A stretch of 64,000 nt of DNA, from the NCBI GenBank assembly GCA_015179125.1, contig WHVA01000251.1, positions 1 through 64,000 of the forward strand. Direction: 5' to 3'. This stretch comes from Gautieria morchelliformis. Its lineage: Eukaryota; Basidiomycota; Agaricomycetes; Gomphales; Gomphaceae. The notes beneath the pieces are model-generated. The model had not been told where the DNA came from. It was given only the letters and a program-made list of their open reading frames with translations, and searched no databases. The translations under genes were made by a program, and so were the position numbers. Of the stretch, positions 1 through 11,183 are shown one piece after another; position 1 is the first letter of the stretch, and every line of letters begins with the position of its first letter.

Positions 1-500
1 CAACCAAGTGATGTTGTGCATATCCCCCGAATTGCAGACCGCAATCGACGATACCGATGTCGCGAGCGAGGCATGGAAGATACTGATCAGGAGGTTCGAA
101 TCCACTGACCCGAGCAAAATCAGCATCGTCAGAACGAAGTACGACAACCAGCATATGCTCGAGGGCCAATCCGTTGTGTCATACCTGACCACGATGAAGG
201 AGTTCATGAGCCAGCTGAAGAAGATGGGTGAGATAGTAGCAGACTCCACTCACGCAGCAACCATCCTCCGTAACGTGCCCGAATCATGGAGACCGATCTC
301 CCAGACCATCAGAATGATCACACGCGACCCTGATGTGATAGAAGAACGGCTCGAGGCACACGAGGCCGACCTTAACGTGCTGGAAATGTCCAGCCAAGCC
401 GTGACGGCATTTATTGCACAATCTCGACCGAACCGTTTCACTAACCATGCTAGTCCGAATCCAGCTTTTCAGCACCTGAATCGTGGACGGTTCGACCCGG
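1..500 (+). mobile_element. Ty1/copia gag remnant
   Basis: An open frame from the window edge to about position 500 resembles the UBN2-type gag of Ty1/copia retrotransposons. It has an alpha-helical capsid-like stretch with a segment like 'SEAWKILIRRFES', followed by a helix with 'VVSYLTTMKEFMSQLKKMG' and a 'LRNVPESWRP' motif. Homology to gag appears to end near 500, where the composition changes. No zinc knuckle or pol follows, so this is a partial fossil. The left end lies outside the window. The family call rests on motif recognition only. Confidence 0.7.
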
Positions 501-1898
501 TGTATTGTGTTGTATTCCCATACTGGTATCTAAGAATCTCGTACATAGTACAGTGCTACGCAATGTCTATATCTCTGCATTCATATACCCAATACACTAA
601 TACACCAATGCACCAGTACACTAACTAGTACACCAATTCACGAATTCACCCAAACATCCAATTCTGAAATACGCGCTGGTTCCTGCCGCTACCTGAGTCC
701 ATTCCAGGCGCTACCTAACCTAATTGCTGGAATTACAAACGCGGGCGGTCAAGGCCCATATTAATGGTGTTAACTACTTTCCGTGCGAGACATCTGTTAA
801 CAACTTAACCTGGTAACTTCGGGTGCTGAGACATTATCGAAAGACATTATCGAAAGACAAAGGAGGGTGACACCCATACTGCGTAACTGCCAACAATAAG
901 TAACAAGTCATGTTATTGTTGATCGACTCCGAGTTACGATGGAGTCCTTTGTCTTTCGCTTTTGGACTGAATTGTGCAACTAATTCAGATGATGAGTATA
1001 CTTAGGTGGTCAATTCTCCTTTCGCCTGAATCTGCGTCGGATCACACGTACCGCCACCGCCACATCTCGAATGAATCTCGCATCTCAGCGCATCTCGCAG
1101 CGTCCGAGGCGGTACCGTACGCGCGTACATACAGTATACATAGATTCTGCCGGCCCCGCAATTCGAGCTCCTGACTCGGATCACTGGCCGGCAGGGTGCC
1201 AGAGTCCAGACTCTGCAACGGACGCTGATTTATGAAAGGAAGACACAGCGCGCGCTGTTTCTGTTTCTGGTTCTGTTTTGACAGAAGGTAGAGGACACCC
1301 AAAACCAGCACCCCATTACATAAGCATTTGGGCACCGTCGACGATGGCCTACACGGCGCAAGCCTGATCGCATAATATAAATCTTTTTGCTAGAACCTTT
1401 TCCTATTCCATTGGGCTATCACTTGTTGCAGAGCATTTGTTGAAATTCTGCAAACTGACAGTGGAGTAAGCTTGACAATGTGCAGGTGATAAAAAATTAT
1501 ATTAATGTTTCTATGTTGATTTTGAGTGCTTTGCAGCAATTTACATTTTCCGCGAGGACCGATTTTGCGCGTCACGTGACATCACGTGACCTCGGCTAAT
1601 TCCCAGGACATCCCGCTGAAAATCTTCCTGAGCCACACAACGCCATTCCTACTCAGACTAGCTCCTGTAATGCCTCCCAAGTCAGCCCTGTATTTAAGAT
1701 CCTTGAAAATGAAGGGCTTGCAGAGTGGGATGAAGATGACCTGGAGGATGGTTTGTCTAGATGCTGTCCTCCCTTGCAAATCAGCACTGCTTTGTTCTAT
1801 ACTAATTGTACTAATATGTTGAAAAGTATGCAAACCATTCCACAAGACTCATTGATGCGTAGAGAAAAGGATTACAGAAACGGTTCCCAAGCTGTCTG
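501..1898. other. Intergenic, no gene seen
   Basis: No convincing gene is visible. The stretch about 1060-1290 recurs inverted at about 34330-34560, with shared sequence around a string of GATCACTGGCCGGCAG-like bases, so it belongs to a dispersed repeat. A short direct repeat (gacattatcgaaa) occurs near 831-857. The rest is unassigned. Confidence 0.5.
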
Positions 1899-1906
1899 GG
1901 TTAACC

Positions 1907-3788
1907 CCCAGTGAGAAATGCCCCGGATCCAGGGAGGTGGCACCGGGTGGGAGCAGTAGATGTGGTGACGTGTCGGTTAGGATCGGTAGATATCGGTCCC
2001 CAGATGATGCGCGGGACATGCTATTTTTAGAGAGCTCGATTTTCTAGAATCGTTTTGAGAAATGGAATCTAAACTGACCAGATATGACCGCACCGTCTCC
2101 AGGCGTAAAAAAATACAAATCTAAATTCTGAGAACATTGTCAACCTTTGAATTGCTGTGGACTTCTCAAATTCATTTCAAAAGTTGCAAAAATTTTTTGA
2201 CATGCACATGCACGCAAAATTTTACTTGGCTTTCTACAAATTCAAAAGCTTTCGATTTCTTCAAGTCCAAAAAGATCGGCATCGTTCTCCTTTCACCTGG
2301 TGATTGCTGTCCTTTGCAGTCAAATTTAAATTAGACTCATAGGCAAATACATGCAAACATACTACGTGTCTTTGCATCTTGCTCTCCACCACGATGAGCA
2401 ACGACTTCTGCGGGCATAGCACGGTCCCCAGGAGTCCTAACTCAACCGCCCGCATCACTCTGACGTTAATCCCGTGACGTTGCCCACGACATCGACGCTG
2501 GCCCCCCCACATCGACGCCGAGTTACATTTTCCATACGCACGTACCGAATCATGGGCTAGCTATTGCTCTTTCCGAATCGGAGTCACTTAAGACTATTTC
2601 TGCGGAGCTTCCTCTCAGTTGGGACGAAACGTGGTCAACGATGGCGACAGATCCCAATATTATATGCAAGTGAGTCTGATCTGAAACGTCACACTCCTGT
2701 CATTAAAGCCATCTATAACAATCCAGAAATAGCAGTAAAAATGGATGAAGCTCTCCTGGTGAAAATTCTGTGAGAGTCTATATATGCGCTGCGTTCTTCC
2801 TCGCTCACTGTGTCACAACTGTAGAATTGCTTTGGACGATGATCTTCGCGTTTGCGACTTCCCCCGGCCATCCGGATTCCTTAATCCTCTGTGAACTGAC
2901 TTCAAACTGAAACACTCTTTGTTCTCTCAATTTTACTCGCAAAAGCTTGACGCTGGTTTTCAAAACAATTTTCCGTGGGTCGTGACTTTGCCTTTCCCAA
3001 TACTTATTGTTCCCGTTTGTGGACTTAGCTTTCGAGGCAGTGCAACAAATTTCTTTTCACAGTACCGCTCCTCGTCAAGGAAAGGTCATTAACCTGACTC
3101 GTGTTACGATACAGCCAAGACCCAACTATCTTACACGAAGTTCGGGTTTTCTTACTCTATATGCGTGTGAGCAGATCTCCCAGCGACATCAACTTTGAGC
3201 TCACCGCGTCTATCCCTGTCAACCTCAAGCACTGTCTTCACGCTACTCACTGAACCTGCTGGGCCCCCGATGAGGACTGCCTCGCACTCGCCCTCGCCCG
3301 ACACCGCACCGCCCCCTATGACTGGCGCACTCGCGCATCCTCACCCTCCGCTTAGATGCCGCCTCGTCCGTGTCCATCCCCCACACGAGTCCCTCTTCCC
3401 TCTCGCCGGCTAGCACTTTCCAGCATACTATTTCTTCGTGTACCGGGAGTGGTGGTTTGGGTGGGATCAGCTGAGAACGGTGCGCCTGGTGGATCGGTCG
3501 AGGGCGAGGAATCTGAGGTGATCGGTTGGGACCGGGGGATCTGCTGGGATCAGTCCCCAGCTGTATTATCAGATTGAAAATATTATGAAACCAATTTGAA
3601 CTGATTTGTAGGATCATCCGATCTGAACTTCTCTGAACCGATAGCATCATATAAAAAATTTGTATTCATCTGGCCTGAACATACATGAACCGATAAAAGT
3701 GGTTGCAAAACTCGGATCCAGCATGATCAGACTGGGACCATGGTTTTCACCGACCTGAACCGCTCGGACCCGGGTCATTTCTCACTGG
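1907..3788. mobile_element. Non-autonomous hAT-like DNA transposon
   Basis: The ends are inverted repeats: CCAGTGAGAAATG then CCCGG on the left (from 1907/1908), and the same read inward from 3788 on the right, with one mismatch inside about 24 bp. Both sides are flanked by the 8-bp sequence GGTTAACC (1899-1906 and 3789-3796), taken as the target duplication. An 8-bp duplication and CAGTG-type ends fit the hAT superfamily. Subterminal copies of a CTGAACCGAT-like motif occur near the right end. No transposase frame is present. The duplicated 8-mer is palindromic, so the exact end could shift by one base; the left end has one extra C. Confidence 0.7.
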
Positions 3789-3796
3789 GGTTAACC

Positions 3797-4329
3797 GGCG
3801 ATACCAGTCATCGGATTCTTCCAAATTCTATACTATGGGAGCTGAAATAGGCAGGAAAAGGGTGAATAGTTTAACTAGCTTGCCCTCTAATCCCCACCAC
3901 TGCTGGGTCCGCACTAAATAAAAATAAAAATTTCTGAGCTGTCGGATTTTGCGCTCACGTGACCTAGACGCCCATATTACATAAGGGTTTCGGTTTAGGG
4001 TGTCCTCTACCTTACTGTAATTGCAACCGTCGTGCAATCATGCGCATTGCGCACTGCCAGTGATGATCGATGATGCACGGCCAAGAACTGGCGTTCGTTT
4101 TCCGCCTGGAATTCTGGATCCCGGGGTGGGGGCGGAGTGAGGGCGGCTGCAACGACGCGCGTCACGCGAAAAAAAAATCCAAGGCACATATATATTGGAA
4201 CGGGAACGGAGCCACGACTGACCCGGAGCCACGAACACACACCAGTGCCCCGCGTGCTTGGCCATCATCAGACCAGACCGAGACCGCGGGGCGTGCATCG
4301 TGCATTACACATCGCGACTGGGTGGTAGT
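3797..4329. other. Intergenic, no gene seen
   Basis: No gene is supported. ORFs on both strands here are short, overlap each other and show no recognisable domain. Segment A homology to the 27.5-kb region begins near 4330. Confidence 0.4.
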
Positions 4330-7300
4330 ACAGGCTACAGCGGCAGGACACGCATCGCATGACGATGGCGTCAAGTGCGGCCGTATCACTGACGACTCGA
4401 AGATTGAAGATGGACCGTGACGGGGGACTCGGACACGCGGCGGGTGTAGGAACTTTACTTTGGCATGACGTCTGCGGATACTGATATGCGTCGAGACTGT
4501 ACGGTGCTCCGAGGTCGGCGCGTGGGTATCTTGAAGACAGGCAGCCGGACACCTGGCGAGCCTACTAGTAGGAGCTTTTGGCACATCTGCATATGCTCAT
4601 GCACATCCAGACTGTACGGCGCTCGCGTGGAGTATAATATACGGTACTATACTCTACGCGTGCGACTGGAATATCAACGTCCATCATGATTGGTACGTTG
4701 CATCTCCTCAGTTTAACCCATTTAACGCGATGCCAGGCTCCACCCAGGCCAAACGCTACTGAGACTCATGCGCATGACAATAGGGTCTTGCATACTCGTG
4801 CCTGATAGGGTGTTCGAGGTCTTCATGCGCCCGTGGCGTTCACAGCATGGGGCCTATGCATGGGCCGAGTTAGCGCACAGCTGAGTCCGGGTGTGGGCTG
4901 GAGACCATTCCTCGTCATCCTTCTCCTTGGGAACTGTGGCAACAGTCGACCAGAGGAATGGAGCACGTTTCTTATTGATGGTGCGGCGTGTGCCACACAC
5001 TTTCATGTAGGATCAGGGAATGGGTCTGGGAGTATGGTTCTCCTGAGCAGAATAGCATCCCAGGAACTAACACCAGTATCCTGGACAGACTACTGCCTGC
5101 GTCGGATGGTATATAGATCATTATTATCAATGCTATATTTGTGCATATTTGCACAAGTCGGATGTTAGTTGACACTGATGCATGCTGAGCCCTGATGTAA
5201 GCTGGCTCGACGTGTAATAATGTGACGCTGGTATGGTATGCCCAGCCATGCTGTTTCACCACATTTACAAACTAATATAGCCAAGCATGCACTTCACGCC
5301 AGATCAGTATTCAAGGCACACCCATGCACAAGCACTACATGCAGTTTGTTTCCCATGGCCATCCCTGCATATTCCTCAGGATGCAATTTCTTGAATCTGC
5401 ACACAGTTCACTGAATCCCAGCAGCAAAACATGAACAATATTTTCATGGAGCACAGTAATAATGAATTAAAAACACAGTCAAGTTTGAAACAGGACAGAA
5501 TATATATGTATCTATGGGGTTTTGATGCTAGAGGTTGGCCAGAGTGCATCTTCTTTGGCAACCAATTTCCAAGTGCTGCAATAGATTAGAAAGGTAGGTT
5601 GATGTAAGTGGCTGTGTGTTTCCCTGCTAAGGGGGTTTGTATTGGAATTGCAGCTACGATGCATTAGCTTGGATGCTGTCATTAAGCCTCTGCCATTCTG
5701 CCAGATCCTTCCAAACCATTAACCAGTGCCTGGAGGAGATGCTAACTGCTCACTGGAGACACTTGGCCCGGCCATTTCTGCATCAGGACATCCAGTCGCC
5801 CAAGGAAACTCATCCAACTCTATCCCAGCTGTCCCAGTCTCACCATATGACTGCTGACATTCCTGATCAGCCACATGGTCCTCCAAGGTCTCAGCACTAA
5901 AATCCTGGCTCAAACGAGGGTTGCCAAATTCAGCCACTATGGCATTGTGGATACTTTGTCTGGCTGCTTGGAAGCTGGAGAATGAAAGAGAGGGTAATGA
6001 GGGGTTGTTAAGTTGACTGTGTCTCTCTTTAAGAGTTAGGTGGAAGCGGCAGATGATAATTGTTGACAAGCTGTATGTGCACTGTTAGTACAATCACATG
6101 TCTTTCTTCTTAACTTTCTGAGAAGATACCTGTTCTGAAGATAGCTTAAGGTGCCAGACAGGTTTGGCTTTATAGCATGGACCAGCTGCAGTTAGCCATT
6201 TCATTATCATGATCAATGCATTACATACCCTCAATACCTGAAATAAGAAGACTGAGTAAGCTCTCAAAGCTCAACAGGTTTATAAGTAACAAGACCTTAG
6301 CTGTGATAGTACTAGCTAAACTAATGGTAAGAACAAATCTGAATATGAATCAGACATATGAAATATCATAGGAATAAGATTCCATACCCATATCTGACAA
6401 AGCCTACATGTAGATTAGTGACATGTCCATATATGTATCCAATATGTTGTGTGCTCACCTTGGTAAATCACTAGCCTAATGAGAGATTTCTTATCCCCAA
6501 TTTCACCTTTCTGCCAAAGCCTCAGGGTTTGAATTGAGCTCAGAATGGTTACTATCACAACTCCAGTGTCAAAAACAATTACAGTAACATCATTGATGGT
6601 GGCCACTGTCAAAGGTATTCAGAGACAAATTGGACAAATACAGGTCCCTAGACCTTACACCTGAAGAATTTGTTAGTATAAATCTAAGCAGAAAGTCCTA
6701 GTCAGTACTGACAGAGCCAATGTATTATATTGTGAACTAGTGGGATTGCAGTTGTCTAAAATAGACAAGTACTATATCCAGTGAAATGAATTTATGGTAT
6801 ATATATGAAGTCTGCACATGGACATACCACTTGAATGATAATAGCACTAAGAATCAGCAGCCCAAGAACACCCAGAACTGTTTGATTCTGAGAGGAGATA
6901 GCATAGGTGCGAGCCAGTAGAAGGCCTAGACATAAATTGTTTTAATAACTCTATGTGGGAAATGTAATCCACTCACCCTGTACACCAAGCATACTAGGAA
7001 CGTCTACAGCAACATTTAGGTGATTTATAATATTACATTTCCTTTGAATATATGAGTCTCTAGGTTACTTCTTCATAAGTAATGGAAGTCATACTAGATA
7101 CTCATTCTGATCAGTAAGGGTGTTACACATGAGAGCATTGTCATAATATACCTCAATGGACATGTTAGATAAATTACCATATATGTTAACAAGAAAGAAA
7201 CCCAAGGCCAGGTAACGAGCGAATAAATAGAGAATGGTGCCGATTTTGACGGTCTTGCACCAGATGTGCCTGACCTCAGATGGGAGTGTGAGGAGAGTGT

Positions 7301-8355
7301 CGTAGATGAGTAGTGCTGTATACCAAGCTATAGAAACCGTGGAATTAGATAGGGGACATGTACGCATACCAAGTGCTGCGACGACGGTAGAGGTGACCGC
7401 AAACCTAGTTCAGGTAAGTTCTTCTGCATCTCACTCAGTGTAGTAAGAACGTACGTGTCTGATGCCACCTGGATTACAGCCGAGAGGTCCGCCTGTGACA
7501 TGATATAGGAAAGAAAAACTGGAATGAAGACGAGGACCAAGGTTTGCGTAGCGATGTGGGGTTGGAGTAGCAGATCGCGCAAGGTGTATATATAAGATTC
7601 TGGCCATGGGTGCTGCCAGGTCAACAGATATTCACATCCCATCATTGCCCGAGGCATGGCACAATTTTCAATACGGATGGGCCTGATGGAAGAGCATCAT
7701 ATGTAAAAGAATTAAAGGTAGTAATATAACAAAGAAGCATCATATATGGTTGCGAGCCATTGAGGCTTGGCTTCTCGTCAGGAGTGGGTTATTACCTTCG
7801 ATTGGCCTGGGCAGAATGCATTTGAAACCTGTTGTCCTGTAAGCACACTTGGCACTCATTGTCTACTCATTGTGCGGTGTCAGCATAACGAACAGGTAAA
7901 TACTGCGACAAAGCTCAATGTGTGCACTACGATGACCGGATCTCCAGTGTGTTACCTATGATGGAACACGAGGAAGCGAGATGGTATGAGATATCCAGCT
8001 CAATCCCCAGAGTATGCAAATGGTTTCATTCTATAGCGATATTGGGGCTGTATCAGCCCCTGTCAATGTTGCGGGATGTGGTGACACGAGACGATTCTCG
8101 TCTTGGCAGCATGTCCTGCACGACGTGGGAAGTGGTCGTATGACGAGACCACCGTATTTCAAGATGGAACACAATGACATGGTAACCGCGATATTGTGTA
8201 TTCGGTGTATCAGCTGTGATGGTGATGTAGAGGTGTGCCCGGTGGCCCAGAAAAGCCCAGGAAGCTACTGAGGTGAGCTGCGACGTGTTTGCAGCAGTTT
8301 TATTTAATATTATATTATTCAAATGGTGACAGTGCCACCTAGTAAGAATGAACGG
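4330..8355. repeat. Segmental duplication, copy A
   Basis: About 4 kb recurs in the same orientation at about 27560-31900 (copy B) and inverted at about 34750-39630 (copy C). Long stretches can be aligned by eye, including the block around 4620-4690 (compare 27840-27920), the DUF6533 gene and the block 8290-8345. The copies differ by scattered substitutions and small gaps. Apart from the DUF6533 gene, 4330-5700 and 7660-8355 hold no gene that I can support. Confidence 0.85.
5719..7501 (-). CDS. DUF6533-type integral membrane protein, copy A
   Basis: This is a multi-exon membrane protein of the DUF6533 family, which is common in Agaricomycetes and of unknown function. Supported exons on the minus strand are 7455-7501 (ATG at 7501), 7370-7404, 7152-7327, 6828-6925, 6459-6605 and 5719-6070, separated by GT-AG introns of about 42-50 nt at the 5' end. 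A small exon near 6990-7090 and another near 6290-6345 are likely but uncertain. The family signature is in exon 3: 'LLIYDTLLTLPSEVRHIW' followed by a helix with 'ILYLFARYLALGFFLV'. Exons 5 and 6 each encode a hydrophobic helix ('VLGVLGLLILSAIIIQV' and 'VIVFDTGVVIVTILSSIQ'). The last exon is a soluble tail starting 'LSTIIICRFHLTLKERHSQ'. Whether the uncharted central exon is intact is unclear, so the copy may or may not be functional. Confidence 0.8.
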
Positions 8356-8383
8356 TATCGTATGGCGGTCGAAGTGCACAAAA

Positions 8384-8650
8384 ATTAGGCCGCGCGCGCG
8401 CCCAAGTCAAAAAATCCTGATCGCGCGCGGTTGCATTTTGCGCGCGCGCGCGATCCACTGCAACTTGTTCCCGCGCGCGCTGGTGCTTTCTGACACAGAC
8501 ACACGACCTTGCCGCCTCATAAATAATGTTTTGCTACCCTTTGTACATATGGAATTTTTTTTTTTTGGCTAGAATGTATGAGTGTCATTCTGCACAAAGA
8601 TCGTTTTCCCCGCGCGCGCGTGCGAGCGACTTCCCCGCGCGCGCAACATT
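8384..8650. repeat. Cluster of alternating CG tracts
   Basis: Five or six runs of alternating C and G (up to about 13-14 bases, such as gcgcgcgcgcgcg near 8440) lie within about 265 bp, between otherwise AT-rich stretches including a T11-12 run near 8556. Alternating CG is the classical Z-DNA-prone sequence. The tracts lie about 100 bp downstream of the BTB gene's stop codon. Confidence 0.8.
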
Positions 8651-8751
8651 GTCGAATTATTTATTTTGTAATAAAAAAAATTAATACCATTAATTAAATG
8701 AGTATTGTAATCTGATAGTGAGCAGTAAAGACCGGCATAAAATCAAAAAAT

Positions 8752-9615
8752 TTAAACACCAACAACTGTTCCCTCAAACTTCTTAAGCAACTTCAGTCCC
8801 TCCTCCAATATACCATATTCCCTGTCAAAAACTCCGTGGTCTCTGATAAATTCCATGGCCTGAAGCCTGCAGGCTGTTGTGACACCCACAATATTTGTGG
8901 ACTCAAACTTTGCGAGTGCTTCGAGCGGTGTGCACGGGTGATCTGGATGCAAATAATGGCGTGCAAACCCATCCCACCAGGTAGCTTCCCAGCTAGCCTG
9001 GCAGCCAAGAGCGGGTCTCTTGCACGATGCATCATGTTTTTCCATCTTCAGTGGGTTATATGCGAGCACGAGGCGAAGATGGCGGATTTCTGACTGTGTA
9101 GAGTGGATAATATGCATGATTGCGAGACCTAACAATGACACATCCTCCAGGCTGAGTCGATGAGCTGGTGTCGCAACAAGCTCTTTATAAGCTGATCTGA
9201 TCCAGTTACTGATTTGGAATCTAAGTGCAAGAGAGAGCTGCCAAGCAGGAGAAAGGTTCAGGGAAGTGTTTGAGAGGGCCTGGATTGCAAAAGTCCTGGC
9301 GACATCTATCTGTAGAAATGTTCTGAGCTTGAGGATCGAAACAAGTCCCTCTAAGGGGGGAGGATCTGAACTATAGCTAGGGTGTTTTAGTTTAACCATT
9401 AATAAATTTGATTTAATGCTGGCTTACCGACACATAAACCACGGCAATAAATAGTCCATTTTTTTTACTGTAAATGGCAGACCCAGTATAATGGGACTTT
9501 CATCGCTCATTCCCTTATGGTGGGGCTGTGAAGAGCTTGCCGGCATGGAAAACATGCCTTTGAAGACAACTGAAAATTTGCGAAGGAGTGACATATGGAG
9601 TTTGTAGAGGACATT
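8752..9615 (-). pseudogene. BTB/POZ-domain protein, N-terminus lost to an LTR
   Basis: Two exons on the minus strand are clear. Exon 1 (9428-9615) encodes most of a fungal BTB fold, with 'LYKLHMSLLRKFSVVFKGMF' then 'SDESPIILGLPFTVKKMDY'. A 57-nt GT-AG intron (9371-9427) follows, and exon 2 (8752-9370) carries the alpha-helical C-terminal half typical of mushroom BTB proteins ('ILKLRTFLQIDVARTFAI', 'SWEATWWDGFARHYLHPD'). Such proteins usually act as protein-protein adaptors; the family is expanded in Agaricomycetes and members lack assigned roles. The splice keeps frame at phase 2. The start codon and roughly the first 20-30 residues are missing because the gypsy-2 LTR begins at 9616, directly against the coding sequence. 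The missing 5' end is not elsewhere in the window. Probably not expressed as a normal protein unless the LTR supplies a start. Confidence 0.85.
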
Positions 9616-10435
9616 TGTTACGTATCGAGATTTCGACTAAGTCGGAACTGGAAAGGACGGCGGCTTCAACTTATAGGTTGCGCCCCCGATGAACTATCGT
9701 CCTAAGTATTTCGGAACTGGAGTCGGAAGGCGGAAAGTACTGAGCCAAAGGTTTGGTCGGAACTTGAGTCGGAACTGAGGCGGAAGGCGGAAGACGGAGA
9801 GACTGAGAACTTGCTAGACTCGCTGTGCTAAGAACAGGAGATGGAGCGAAGGAAATCAAGTATCGAAGGTGATTATCTGATTGCAGAATAACAGGGATAC
9901 ATGAGAGGGTTTTTATACAAAACGCAGAACAACAAGTAATGGTATTGTACTAAGCAAATTCCGGAGGAAGCGGAAGTCGAGTACAATGTGTGGGAAACTA
10001 ACTATTGGGAACAATGGGACTACAAGGGGGTTTCAGGGTAAGGTAGAACAATGGCAAAGAACAAGGGGTCGGGAAAATATATCTGACAACGAACTACAAG
10101 GGTGGCCGGATATATGGTTTTGATGAACAATGAAGCGAGTCCGGTGGGTCCGAGTAATAGAGTCGAAAGAACAAGGGAAATGTACAATGGGCGGAATGTC
10201 GGAAATGTCGGAGGAGCGGAACGTGGGGCGGAACTATTGGAGGGGCGGAAGGGGTTGCGGAACTGAGGGTCGGAAGTCGGAAATAAACGGTCGTAACAGT
10301 ATCTCCCTTCTAAGGTCGAGCCCCGCAAGACCACAAGTCGGAATCACATGACCTGTGAACAAACGCGTCGGAGTTCGAAAGATAGGCGGGGAACAAGACG
10401 CGTCTTCTGTTCATTCCATCATGAGCACTCCAAGG
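9616..10435 (-). mobile_element. Gypsy family 2: LTR plus short 3' internal remnant
   Basis: The LTR spans 9616-10298, starting TGTTACGTATCGAG and ending TCGTAACA. It is the reverse complement of the LTRs at 32854-33516 and 60168-60850. Read on the minus strand it is preceded by a purine-rich run (AGAAGGGAGA) at about 10300-10310, typical of the polypurine tract upstream of a 3' LTR, and by about 130 bp of internal sequence. The flanking 5-mers do not match, as expected for a truncated copy. It separates the BTB gene from DNA transposon copy 1. Partial fossil. Confidence 0.8.
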
Positions 10436-10597
10436 ATGAAGGTCTACAAAACAAATAATGAAAGGAGACATCGAACTCCTATTATTTTATAAAGACCATT
10501 AAAAATCATGGAAGATTCAAAGGAGGTCTGTGACATTGTCAAGTATATGCTTAAGCATATACTCAGAAGTACTACAAACCCCGTTTGAATTTTCGAT
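10436..10597 (-). pseudogene. Remnant of the transposon's third ORF
   Basis: The minus strand reads a string like 'KVYKTNNERR' followed by 'TPIILYK', matching the C-terminal part of the unknown ORF at 49212-49574 in copy 2 ('RMKVYKTKNVESGPTPITLYR'-like). Only a fragment is left, the reading frame is interrupted, and it ends against the gypsy-2 remnant. Confidence 0.6.
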
Positions 10598-10668
10598 TAA
10601 CCAGACCAGGATTCGAACCTGGGACCCCGTTAGTATATAGGGTGCTTTACCAACTAAGCTATTTGGTC
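10598..10668 (-). tRNA. tRNA-like gene inside DNA transposon copy 1
   Basis: On the minus strand, from 10668 to 10598, a tRNA fold can be drawn: acceptor GACCAAA against TCTGGTT (one mismatch and one G-U), D arm GCTT/AAGC, and T arm CCAGG-TTCGAAT-CCTGG. The A box TAGCTTAGTTGG and the B box GGTTCGAATCC fit RNA polymerase III consensus. The anticodon arm is irregular: a CCC/GGG stem closes a loop longer than 7 nt, so no anticodon can be assigned. The same element lies at 49131-49201 in copy 2. It may be a tRNA pseudogene, a non-decoding tRNA-like RNA, or a Pol III promoter unit. Confidence 0.6.
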
Positions 10669-11183
10669 TATTATGTTTTACAACTTGGTGAGGTAATCTA
10701 TGAGTCATAAGATAGTGTACAAGCTTTGTTTAAAAGCTTAATTTCTACAGTTTTGATATTTATCATCAAGAATCTTAATAGAAACATTGCTAAATATTAT
10801 GATTTTGACTCTTCATATAGAATGACTTATATAACCAATACATTCACTTTCATGACTAGTAATTATACTTTATTCTATCTCTAACATCATAAGATCTGAT
10901 TTTCGTAGAAATACATTTATATATCAGTTACCATGGAATATGATGATAATTCCAGTACTTGAATTAGTATTTAGAAACAAACATGTATGATACATAATTC
11001 ATCAATCTAATGGGATTTAAATTCAACTTCCCATTTAAAGTGGAGAGTGGATTCAGATTCAATGATAATAATACCATCTTATGTCTTTATACTCTATGGG
11101 TCATTTGGAACTTCAGCTTATATGCTGTTCCAAAAATTTATATCAATGGATGGACAAGGTTCCCTGACTCACAAATGTAGAGG

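Noticed and set aside
2564-2773. Possible spliced exon pair inside the hAT-like element
   Set aside because: A GTGAGT donor and an AG acceptor are present, but joining them does not keep the reading frame.
4833-5168. Plus-strand ORF with signal-like start, partly conserved at 28090-28272
   Set aside because: The similarity between the two places is explained by the A/B segment duplication; the frames break at different points and no family is recognised.
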